Below are positions 1 through 6,327 of a stretch of DNA of 12,633 nt, piece by piece. The notes below the pieces were generated by a model. That model ran no database searches. It saw nothing but the letters and a program-made list of their open reading frames with translations, and was not told the origin of the DNA. Origin of the DNA: Candidatus Colimorpha enterica (lineage in GTDB: Bacteria; Bacillota; Clostridia; Oscillospirales; CAG-272); the NCBI GenBank assembly GCA_000433515.1, contig FR891047.1, positions 1 to 12,633 of the forward strand, in the 5' to 3' direction. Every line of letters starts with the position of its first letter. Position 1 is the first letter of the stretch. A program made the translations under genes and the position numbers.

Positions 1-3000
1 TGTTGCGCTGTCATAGCTGTAACTGACGTTTCCTCCCGTTACCGCTGTATACCCGTTTTGCGTGCTGTTTATTTCTGCTCGGAGTACTTCGGTAAGATTG
101 CCCATGCCGTCATACTGATAGCATACTCCGTTGCCATCCGGAGCGATCTCGGCAAGGAGGCGTCCGTTATTCTGATTATAGAAATATCTTGTGATATTTC
201 CTAAAGCATCAATCTTATTTGCCACCGTGCCGAAAATATGCGATCCGCTTTGAGTATTATATTCGGTAACGGAATAGCTTTGGTGAGACTCGTCGGACAT
301 ATCGTATGTCCATGCGGCATACAATTGCCCATACGAATTATAATTATATGAATTATAATATTTTCCGCTGATGTCATTTACGGTGATAGCCGCAGAGGGA
401 GGAAACACACCTTGATAACGGCCATGGTATTCCCTTTTCACTCTGTTTTGGCTGTCATATGTATAGAGTACCACGCTTTTATCGGTAGAGACCGCGCTGA
501 TCAGGTTATTGTTATCGTCATAGCAATACCAGGTCTTCGCTTTGCTGTTTGAATAGGTGCTTAGATAACCGCTTGGATAGTAGTCGTAGAATTCCGAATT
601 ATAACTGTCTTTCGTTAATGAAATACTGTCGAAATAGCCGTCTCCCGCATGATCGTTGTACATTATCATAACGGTTATGGTATCGATCATACCTTTATCG
701 GGATTGGAAGCAAAGCCTCCGCTTACAAATTGCCAGTCGGATATTCCTTTATCAAAGCTGAAGTCATAAGTTTCGGTTTCGGGATTATCGCTTCCGTTGT
801 AATATTTTACCTTAACCCTTAATCCGAAAAGGCTTGTCGGGGAATAGGATTGATGCGTACCTTTCCCCCATCCCGATATGGTAAATAAGTCGGGAGTCGC
901 AGTAGATGAGGGAAGATATTCTTGCTTCATTTTATCGGTAGCACGATACATAACCTGCTGTACGAACTCGTATTCATCAAGATTTATGTCTATATGCAGA
1001 ACATCTCCGAATGCAGGTATACCGGAATCCACTATTGTAACCGATTTATCGGGATAATCAAGAATCGACCAAAAGTCATCAGGCGTATATGACCCGCTGT
1101 TTGACTCAAAATGCCCCATAGATGACATATCGAATTCGGAGACTCCCGTTGTCCTCGAGAGCATTATGTTGTCTATCCATACTTCCTCAGTTGAAGACAC
1201 ATTACCCGATATAACAAAGGATATTTTAAATTGCTCCTTTCCTCCTTCGACGGCGGGATCTGCCGAGAAGTTCAAGCAGGCAAAGGTATAACTGCCGGTT
1301 GCATAGTATTCATTGACCGGGATTTCCTGTATCACTGTATGAGAAGAATCGGAGGTGGATTCGGCTTTCAGGTAAAGCGATACACCGTCGGCAATTTCGT
1401 GAGTATTCAGATACACCGAAAGGGAATAATCGCCCTTGTCAAGATTAACATATTGGTACAGCGACGAGGCAGAAACAGAGTTGCTCAAAGTAAGCTCTGC
1501 CGCAGAACCGCCTTCATAAGCCATGACCGTGTTGCAGCCGACTGTACCTGTTTTCGACCAGTATTGTACAGTCGATCCGCTTGCATATTCAAATCCGCCG
1601 TTCAACAAATAATTCGACGACTGCTGTGTTGTCTGTATCGATGATTTTATGCTGTTTCTTGCATTTTGGTTATCATTACCCACATACTGAGCAAAAGATG
1701 CTCCGAGAATTTGGTTGTTATTCAAATCGGTAGTATAGCTGCTGACCGTTCTTCCGGAGTTATCAAAGCAACAGGTCGTGATAAGATCATCTGTATTTCC
1801 GTATATATCGTCTCCGCCGCTGCTTTGTATCGTAGTACTTGATGTACCGTATGTAAACTTCACCTTTTGTCCATTTTCATTTTCGACGGTAGATATTTCT
1901 CTGTATGCAGAGATTTTCTTTGAAGAATATGTGCTGTAGCTGAGCTTATACTGAGAAAGAGTATTTGTGACCTTTGATATAAGGCCGAGGTAATTGTACG
2001 AATATTCTGCGACAGCATCGACTGTTACTGTTGAGGTACTGACGGTATCATTGGTATTGTAAAAAGCAAGCCACTGAGCCTCCGTTGTGCCTCCGTGAGC
2101 ACGTATCGTTTTTTTCAGAAAAGCACCGTACGAAGTACCTATTGAGCCATTGTAGGTGTTGGAATATCGGAATACCACGCCTTCTCCGGATGCAGGATTC
2201 CATACGGCATAAGGGGAATTGGCATCGTTATATGAAATCCTCAATTGTTCAATGGCAGATAACCCATTGGGCTTGAGCGATATAGCAGTCGGTCGGTAGC
2301 TTGAATCTACCGTAAATATAGTCTGATTCCCGTTTTTATCGGCGATACTTGACAGATACCATGCTGATGTTACTCCGGAAGGCGCAGTTCTCTTGGTAAA
2401 GGTCCGGACGGTTTTATTGCTGTCGGTAACCGTACAGGAAGAGGTGCTTTCCTTCAAAGTCAGAAGCAACCCCTCTTCATCGGCATATGTGTTGCTTTCT
2501 CCTGTAGGAATAAAATAATGTTCCGTTCCGTCACCGTCGGCCCAAATGAAATAATAGACCGTGCTGCCGGACACATCGGTAAAGGCTTTTTTTATGAGTG
2601 TCTCATTCAGATTCAGCTTAGTACTTCTCGGAGAAGTGGACGCTGTATTAGCCGACTGTACATTCGGATATTTGTATTCGGCAAAATCAAGACAAAAATT
2701 ATACACCAAGGACGGCATGATCGGCATCAGCGCATCCGTCGTTGTCAGCGTGGGAATAACAAAAACGAGATTTCCTGTCGCATTATTGATATAACCGGTA
2801 CCGGCAAATCCAACATCCTGAGATGTAAATGACCAATAGTCCTCAAGCCCTTTCATATCCACATAGGTAATTGTAAGCTGAGGTCTTACAGAAACCGTGG
2901 TAAAATCATTTGATCTGAACTGTGCTGTCCCTGTAAATGTGGTATTGCTTGCCGGAGCAAACATCATACCGTAATTCTCGCCATTGTACCACTTCTTTAC

Positions 3001-4290
3001 GATTTGTGTAACATTCCAATGGTATCCGTTCGGATTATTTAATCCGTAATTGGTTTCATAACGGATTTCCTGAAAATCATCAAAGCTATCTGCAGGTTTC
3101 CCTGACGGATCAGCGGAAGCGATTACTTTATTCCACGTAAGCGTTGAATCCCAATCCGTAAGAACATCATAAACCGCTACATATCCGCTCATTGCCGAGG
3201 ATGTGAAGCAGGTCATCGTAAAATCCGCGTCAGTTATGTACGCCGATCCCGGCAATGTGGGGAGCGAGGAGAGCTTCCAGTACGCTCTCCATGTACTGCT
3301 GACATATATCGATGTATCGCCGGGAGATGAACGGTCAGGGCTTGATGTTGAAAGATCAAGATCAATAACGGCAGAGGAGTTTGAATAAATCGGCGGATCG
3401 ATCGTAATCGGGAAAGCCCGTTCCGGCGAGTTCATCCACTCACTGTCAGCAGTTACGGTAACCTTGTACTCCTTGCTTCCAGATTTGGTAAGAGCACAGT
3501 ATACCTGATCGGAGATTTTGCCGTTTGCATCATACATATACGGCGCGGCAATATTATACACCACATCGCCATCCTCGCGCATGACCAGAATATTACCGTT
3601 TTCAGTCATTTCCGCGATAAGGTTATTAAGCTTCATGGTAAAGGAAAATTCATACGACAAGCGTGGGGAATGAACAATGATGTTTTCCTTAATGCTGTTG
3701 GAAACGGCGATGTACTCAAGGTCAACATTTTCCTGAATTCCTTTGTATATGATAGAAGAGTTCAATTTGTTCAGATGGGCAAGCTTTGTTATATCATCGG
3801 CACCCTCATCTGCCTCGTAATTAGTAATTTCACCGTTGACCTTCTTATTGGCACCGTCAAGAGAGAATGTGATTTTACCATTTCCATCATGGAGAGTAAA
3901 GATAACCTCATTTCCCGTAATTTTCTTTGCAAACTTAATTCTTGCGTCAGGAGTAGTATACTCATTTGCCGAGGAAGAAAGGGTATTATCAATCTCAATC
4001 CATTCTCCATTCTCATTATGACGGTGAACGGGCATATCATACCGGACAGCCACAATGGTCCCATCCGGATTGTGAAAGTGTTTAGAATACTCTTCACGCC
4101 GATCTTCCAGTTCATAGACATAGGAAGTAAAATTACCGTCAGATGAATCGCTGCCACCGCCAAAATCCACCATAGAAGCAAACGTCCCCATCGGGAGAGA
4201 AGCGATAATAATGATAACACTCATGGCAACAGCAAGAGCAGCCAATCTCATAGAACTCAGTTTCTTAAATAAATGATGTAAAGATGACAT
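1..4290 (-). CDS. Giant secreted DNRLRE / YD-repeat (Rhs/WapA-like) protein, 3' end outside window
   Basis: The frame is open without a stop from ATG at 4290 to base 1, giving 1430 residues with the C-terminus missing. The first 38 residues form a signal peptide (KK, then a hydrophobic run, then a TFA-S cleavage site), so the product is exported. Residues about 50-310 are a conserved N-terminal domain (HNPDGT, RIKFAKK, SNSIKENII). Residues about 322-476 form a DNRLRE/CBM96-like domain ending RPQLTITYVD. The Rhs preamble GLEDYWSFTSQDVG starts near 479. Two jelly-roll-like modules follow (LLNGGFEYASG at about 895; 1051-1238, ending GDGYFDSISL). YD repeats then run to the edge (VLYTYDSQNRVKREY, VCYQYDGMGNLTEV). 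It is a paralogue of the divergent gene at 7350 and has lower GC and more A/T-ending codons. The start is supported by AAGGGG 7 nt upstream, but an in-frame ATG at 4548 exists. Family assignment is firm; the ligand and any C-terminal effector are unknown. Confidence 0.9.
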   Translation of the reverse strand, partial: MSSLHHLFKKLSSMRLAALAVAMSVIIIIASLPMGTFASMVDFGGGSDSSDGNFTSYVYELEDRREEYSKHFHNPDGTIVAVRYDMPVHRHNENGEWIEIDNTLSSSANEYTTPDARIKFAKKITGNEVIFTLHDGNGKITFSLDGANKKVNGEITNYEADEGADDITKLAHLNKLNSSIIYKGIQENVDLEYIAVSNSIKENIIVHSPRLSYEFSFTMKLNNLIAEMTENGNILVMREDGDVVYNIAAPYMYDANGKISDQVYCALTKSGSKEYKVTVTADSEWMNSPERAFPITIDPPIYSNSSAVIDLDLSTSSPDRSSPGDTSIYVSSTWRAYWKLSSLPTLPGSAYITDADFTMTCFTSSAMSGYVAVYDVLTDWDSTLTWNKVIASADPSGKPADSFDDFQEIRYETNYGLNNPNGYHWNVTQIVKKWYNGENYGMMFAPASNTTFTGTAQFRSNDFTTVSVRPQLTITYVDMKGLEDYWSFTSQDVGFAGTGYINNATGNLVFVIPTLTTTDALMPIMPSLVYNFCLDFAEYKYPNVQSANTASTSPRSTKLNLNETLIKKAFTDVSGSTVYYFIWADGDGTEHYFIPTGESNTYADEEGLLLTLKESTSSCTVTDSNKTVRTFTKRTAPSGVTSAWYLSSIADKNGNQTIFTVDSSYRPTAISLKPNGLSAIEQLRISYNDANSPYAVWNPASGEGVVFRYSNTYNGSIGTSYGAFLKKTIRAHGGTTEAQWLAFYNTNDTVSTSTVTVDAVAEYSYNYLGLISKVTNTLSQYKLSYSTYSSKKISAYREISTVENENGQKVKFTYGTSSTTIQSSGGDDIYGNTDDLITTCCFDNSGRTVSSYTTDLNNNQILGASFAQYVGNDNQNARNSIKSSIQTTQQSSNYLLNGGFEYASGSTVQYWSKTGTVGCNTVMAYEGGSAAELTLSNSVSASSLYQYVNLDKGDYSLSVYLNTHEIADGVSLYLKAESTSDSSHTVIQEIPVNEYYATGSYTFACLNFSADPAVEGGKEQFKISFVISGNVSSTEEVWIDNIMLSRTTGVSEFDMSSMGHFESNSGSYTPDDFWSILDYPDKSVTIVDSGIPAFGDVLHIDINLDEYEFVQQVMYRATDKMKQEYLPSSTATPDLFTISGWGKGTHQSYSPTSLFGLRVKVKYYNGSDNPETETYDFSFDKGISDWQFVSGGFASNPDKGMIDTITVMIMYNDHAGDGYFDSISLTKDSYNSEFYDYYPSGYLSTYSNSKAKTWYCYDDNNNLISAVSTDKSVVLYTYDSQNRVKREYHGRYQGVFPPSAAITVNDISGKYYNSYNYNSYGQLYAAWTYDMSDESHQSYSVTEYNTQSGSHIFGTVANKIDALGNITRYFYNQNNGRLLAEIAPDGNGVCYQYDGMGNLTEVLRAEINSTQNGYTAVTGGNVSYSYDSAT

Positions 4291-4297
4291 GTTATTT

Positions 4298-4304
4298 CCC
4301 CTTC
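4298..4304 (-). promoter_or_regulatory. Ribosome binding site of the minus-strand giant gene
   Basis: On the minus strand the sequence reads GAAGGGG, ending 7 nt before ATG 4290. It fits Shine-Dalgarno pairing and favours that start over the in-frame ATG at 4548. The signal peptide beginning right at 4290 agrees. Confidence 0.65.
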
Positions 4305-4399
4305 GTTGATACCGGCAAATTAATAAGCTATTTGTTTGAAATACAATTTCGACAAGCGGATATACAAGTAACAAACCTAACGTGATGAAGTGAAAAAGC

Positions 4400-4442
4400 A
4401 AACGCACACCAAACCGCGTCGCGACGTGGCTGATGTGCGTTT
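4400..4442 (-). promoter_or_regulatory. Strong leader hairpin, possible attenuator of the minus-strand giant gene
   Basis: AAACGCACA (4400-4408) pairs perfectly with TGTGCGTTT (4434-4442). The inside carries a further GC-rich near-palindrome centred on CGTCGCGACG (4417-4426). On the minus strand the stem is followed by TTTGCTTTTT, so it could act as an intrinsic terminator. It lies about 105 nt after the predicted transcription start and 110 nt before the start codon. That location fits conditional termination in a long leader. No riboswitch family was recognised. Confidence 0.5.
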
Positions 4443-4451
4443 TATAAAACG
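4438..4451. repeat. 14-bp perfect palindrome in the leader
   Basis: CGTTTTATAAAACG is fully self-complementary and overlaps the distal arm of the leader hairpin at 4400-4442. It could be an operator or an alternative fold competing with the hairpin. No protein can be assigned to it. Confidence 0.4.
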
Positions 4452-4554
4452 AATTTCGGAAAGAACTCAAAATAAGGCAGATGTGTGGTGATCCGAATGA
4501 CGTGACTGTGATTTGCCATGCTGAAAAGTCCTTCCTTTCACTACTCATGGTTAT

Positions 4555-4583
4555 AGTATACAGGAAAGATTTGTTTTTGTCAA
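4555..4583 (-). promoter_or_regulatory. Sigma-A promoter of the minus-strand giant gene
   Basis: On the minus strand, TTGACA (4583-4578) and TATACT (4560-4555) are separated by exactly 17 bp. The -35 is perfect and the -10 matches five of six. The predicted start is near 4548, giving a leader of about 257 nt before ATG 4290. The in-frame ATG at 4548 falls on the predicted start itself. Confidence 0.8.
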
Positions 4584-4593
4584 TATGTTGAAT

Positions 4594-4643
4594 GAAAAAA
4601 TAAATCAGGGGCTTTTGTATAGCAAATTGCAATACGAAAGCCC
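4594..4643 (-). terminator. Intrinsic terminator overlapping the end of the DUF5348 remnant
   Basis: The imperfect inverted repeat 4609-4643 pairs GGGCTTT with AAAGCCC, then GTAT with ATAC, then GC with GC around a 5-nt loop. On the minus strand it is followed by TTTATTTTTT. It would end transcripts carrying the small ORF at 4605-4703 and insulate the giant-gene promoter just downstream. The proximal arm is read as the last codons of that ORF. Confidence 0.7.
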
Positions 4644-4703
4644 AAAACGGATGTCCATCCGGTCAATCACCTCATCGTAAATCAGTACACTTTGCTTTTT
4701 CAT
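4605..4703 (-). pseudogene. Truncated DUF5348-family small protein (32 codons)
   Basis: The ORF starts at ATG 4703 behind GAGGAG with 7-nt spacing and stops at TGA 4605-4607. Its residues 6-23 (VLIYDEVIDRMDIRFGLS) match, as I recall the family, the N-terminus of DUF5348 proteins. Those are roughly 70-80-residue proteins common on conjugative elements of Firmicutes. The family normally continues into a YYGGLHCG-type segment, but here the reading runs into a fold-back sequence and ends after nine more residues. This is best read as a cargo remnant of a lost integrative element. DUF5348 proteins have no established biochemical role that I know of. The ribosome binding site is intact, so a short peptide could still be made. 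Confidence 0.65.
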
Positions 4704-4710
4704 CCTTATT

Positions 4711-4716
4711 CTCCTC
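4711..4716 (-). promoter_or_regulatory. Ribosome binding site of the DUF5348 remnant
   Basis: GAGGAG on the minus strand lies 7 nt before ATG 4703. This near-ideal site supports the view that the short ORF descends from a real gene. It sits only 5 nt past the hairpin at 4722-4766. Confidence 0.6.
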
Positions 4717-4721
4717 GTGAA

Positions 4722-4766
4722 ACAGGAAAAGCCGAATGAGTTTCAGTGCCCATTCGGCTTTCCTGT
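4722..4766. terminator. Bidirectional terminator-like hairpin between the DUF6514-like gene and the DUF5348 remnant
   Basis: ACAGGAAAAGCCGAATG (4722-4738) pairs with CATTCGGCTTTCCTGT (4751-4766) across a 12-nt loop, with a small A bulge. The GC core is flanked by A runs on one arm and T runs on the other, so it could work in both directions. On the minus strand it lies about 100 nt after the DUF6514-like stop codon and just before the next ribosome binding site. It may therefore be that gene's terminator or an attenuator for the remnant. Confidence 0.55.
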
Positions 4767-4821
4767 GTGACCGGTTATTGAATATGTTTTGCCCGGCTGC
4801 CTATAAATCGGTTCCTCCTTT

Positions 4822-4848
4822 CGGGCATTTTAGGTCGAATTATGCCCG
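4822..4848. repeat. Short inverted repeat after the DUF6514-like gene
   Basis: CGGGCAT (4822-4828) pairs with ATGCCCG (4842-4848) around a 13-nt loop. No T tract follows on either strand, so it is not a convincing terminator. On the minus strand it is followed by AAAGGAGGAACCG, a ribosome-binding-like sequence with no usable start codon after it. That is consistent with another decayed small gene. Confidence 0.3.
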
Positions 4849-4869
4849 GGACTCGAACCGAATTCGTTG

Positions 4870-5136
4870 TCACATAACAAGAAAATCCGCGACAGAGACG
4901 GGGGTTACCTCGCCTTCGGTTATCGCGCGGAAGATCGCCGCGGCTGTATCATGGTCGGACGAAACGTCATAGAGGAAAACCTCATCAGACAGCCCGTCGG
5001 ACGACTGGGAAATGCACAGGATAGAGTATACAGACGTCATTGTACCAAAAAGCTCTCGTTCTGATCGTAAAAGACGATATTCTATCTCAGGAAGATCTCC
5101 TCTTGATATGACCTTGGCTTCACATATAAATTCCAT
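4870..5136 (-). CDS. DUF6514-like small protein (88 aa)
   Basis: This is an intact ORF from ATG 5136 to TGA 4870-4872, with AAGGAG 7 nt upstream and a consensus promoter about 64 nt before the start. The sequence shows EYRLLRSE, then FGTMTSVYSILCI, an acidic EVFLYDVSSDHDTA segment, and a VTPVSVADFL end. This order (a Y-L-L strand, a Y-S/G-I-x-I strand, D-V/I-S plus a helix, then T-P-V-x-x-x-D) is what I recall for DUF6514, a family of about 90-100 residues in Clostridia. No signal peptide or membrane segment is visible, so a cytosolic protein is expected. The family has no known function. It is the only intact small gene between the two giant genes and appears monocistronic. Confidence 0.75.
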   Translation of the reverse strand: MEFICEAKVISRGDLPEIEYRLLRSERELFGTMTSVYSILCISQSSDGLSDEVFLYDVSSDHDTAAAIFRAITEGEVTPVSVADFLVM

Positions 5137-5143
5137 TTTCGTT

Positions 5144-5149
5144 CTCCTT
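5144..5149 (-). promoter_or_regulatory. Ribosome binding site of the DUF6514-like gene
   Basis: AAGGAG on the minus strand lies 7 nt before ATG 5136. This strong site decides the start codon. Confidence 0.75.
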
Positions 5150-5164
5150 GTATTCAGGCTGATT

Positions 5165-5179
5165 TTCCGGAATCCGGAA
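5165..5179. promoter_or_regulatory. Palindrome in the leader of the DUF6514-like gene, possible operator
   Basis: TTCCGGAATCCGGAA consists of two perfect 7-bp half sites around one central base. It lies between the -10 box (5200-5205) and the ribosome binding site (5144-5149), about 14-28 nt after the predicted transcription start. A repressor bound here would block early elongation. No cognate regulator is visible in the window. Confidence 0.4.
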
Positions 5180-5199
5180 GTGCCCTTTGATTTATGAAC

Positions 5200-5228
5200 A
5201 TTATATCACAAAGAAAGCGCTTTGTAAA
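5200..5228 (-). promoter_or_regulatory. Sigma-A promoter of the DUF6514-like gene
   Basis: On the minus strand, TTTACA (5228-5223) and TATAAT (5205-5200) are 17 bp apart. TGA directly before the -10 box makes it an extended -10. The spacer contains the 10-bp palindrome AAAGCGCTTT (5214-5223). The predicted start is near 5193. Confidence 0.8.
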
Positions 5229-5692
5229 CAGCACTTTTCCGTTAAGCATTCGTAATGAATATTCTTGAAAAAAGTCAAATATGAACGAATTCGAACAGAG
5301 ATAAAAAATCAAGCCCAAAAAGTGCTTAAAAGCAATTAATTTCATGAAACATTAGCTGCATATTATACTTATTACCTGATAGAAAGTCAAATATCGTATA
5401 TAATTTTGAATAGTGCAGGTATATTCACAGCTGCGCCGATAATATTCGATTTTAGGCTTGATTCATGAATATTTTCAAATGCGGTACTCGCATAGTGCAC
5501 AAAATTGCCGGCGAATTTTCGTGAAAAGCGACGATTCTCAAGACCGGTGAATAGGAATAATAATTCATACATAGGTTAAAATCCGCATATTTACAACCCA
5601 TATACTTCCATTGCGCTCATTTGCTATGATATACAAATTTTGATACCGACAAACGCGAGGGGACAACGTTACGAATATTTGTTCACGTAATG
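5229..5692. other. AT-rich stretch without a convincing gene
   Basis: No open frame here has both a ribosome binding site and recognisable protein features. A 12-bp direct repeat, AAAGTCAAATAT, occurs at 5271-5282 and 5383-5394. A 61-codon minus-strand frame at 5387-5572 has no Shine-Dalgarno sequence and no familiar motif. The stretch is probably intergenic or decayed DNA. Confidence 0.5.
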
Positions 5693-5814
5693 TTAACATA
5701 ATTGCCTGCAAACCGACACTGCCGGTGAAGCAGAGTGAGACTGAGTTTTTGGCAGGCTGAGTTTTTTACACACCCGAATCATGGCATTGACCGGGAAGTT
5801 GAAATGGATCTCCA

Positions 5815-5925
5815 TCAATGTCTGCAACTTAGCGTTGCTGTCTCCAAACCGGGCATTGAGCTTTGCCGGCTCTTCATGATTGCCGGGTAGGAGCTGAACA
5901 GCGTATACTGGCATGGTTTTTGCAT
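5815..5925 (-). CDS. Unrecognised 36-residue ORF in the 3' flank of the intron
   Basis: ATG 5925 follows AAGGAG (5940-5935) with 9-nt spacing, and the frame stops at TGA 5815-5817. The predicted peptide begins MQKPCQYTLFSSYPAIMKSR. I recognise no family, signal peptide or membrane segment. It begins 47 nt after the 3' end of the group IIC intron, so it may be the start of a gene cut short by a frameshift. A second frame stays open over 5693-5959. The ribosome binding site is the only positive evidence. Confidence 0.25.
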   Translation of the reverse strand: MQKPCQYTLFSSYPAIMKSRQSSMPGLETATLSCRH

Positions 5926-5972
5926 AATGAAATGCTCCTTTCTTTGATTTTGACGGCAATGCCGCCTTGATA

Positions 5973-6050
5973 ATCGAGTAGGAGGCTACCCATTATTTGA
6001 GTAGCCGACCTCTCACACCACCGTGCATACCGTTCGGTACACGCCGGTTC
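5973..6050 (-). ncRNA. Group IIC intron domains V and VI with altered catalytic positions
   Basis: Domain V runs from 6050 to about 6016 (GAACCGGCGTGTACC ... CACGGTGGTG). The O. iheyensis IIC domain V, recalled from the literature, starts GAACCGCCG and has the catalytic triad CGC. Here the triad reads CGG (third base at 6044), giving a G-G mismatch with the other strand. The conserved bulge C is T here (6027). Domain VI forms a GGCTAC/GTAGCC stem and then GAGAGG paired with CCT-CTC around a bulged A at 5979. That is the expected branch point, six bases before the intron end at 5973. Confidence 0.8.
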
Positions 6051-6052
6051 AA

Positions 6053-6327
6053 TCATATTGAGTGCATGGACTTGTACGCTTCGGATATGTCATAATATCC
6101 CCCACGTGCAAGTCTTTCGTTTGTTATGGTATGATGTAATATACCACTTTTACCCGCTTGTTGGCTTTGTTCAGATTGTCTCTGCTCAACACCTTTTCAA
6201 GCAGGTCTGCACCGTCCTTTCGGTTAACCTCTCGACTTTCGGTACTGTACGCTTCTGCATACTCTTCGTGTTCCACACTATCCTTTTGCAGAAAGCCGCC
6301 GTTTTCGGCGTATTCTGTCTTCATCAT
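6053..6327 (-). pseudogene. Group II intron reverse transcriptase/maturase, internal deletion
   Basis: The N-terminus begins at ATG 6327 behind AAGGAGG (6339-6333). It gives a typical intron RT start including DSVEHEEYAEAYSTES and LLEKVLSRDNLNKANKRVK. Close to 6146 the reading jumps to the C-terminal end of the same family, one frame over: HTITNERLARGGYYDISEAY then KSMHSI, ending at TGA 6053-6055. Left in the first frame, translation stops at 6124. About 60 N-terminal and 30 C-terminal residues remain of an expected 420-470. All RT palm motifs, including YADD, and the thumb and maturase regions are absent. The product cannot be an enzyme. Because RNA domains I-III, V and VI flank it, this is a deletion inside domain IV. 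Confidence 0.85.

Noticed and set aside
3670..4220. Several 60-158-codon ORFs on both strands
   Set aside because: They are shadows of the giant minus-strand gene, whose frame is continuous, has a signal peptide and aligns with the paralogue.
4841..4862. tRNA-like T-arm on the minus strand (GGTTCGAGTCCCGGGC)
   Set aside because: The loop resembles TTCGAGT, but the 5-bp T stem has a C-C mismatch and two G-U pairs. No anticodon arm, D arm or acceptor stem is found upstream. It could be an attachment-site remnant from a tRNA end, but nothing else supports that.
5154..5345. Minus-strand 63-codon ORF
   Set aside because: It spans the promoter and leader of the DUF6514-like gene and has no protein features of its own.
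5387..5572. Minus-strand 61-codon ORF
   Set aside because: There is no ribosome binding site, no promoter at a sensible distance and no recognisable motif. It lies in AT-rich DNA.
5874..6056. Minus-strand 60-codon ORF starting MIEPACTERYARWCERSATQ
   Set aside because: This is a translation of intron domains V and VI into the 3' flank. It is a common artefact of this intron family and not a gene.
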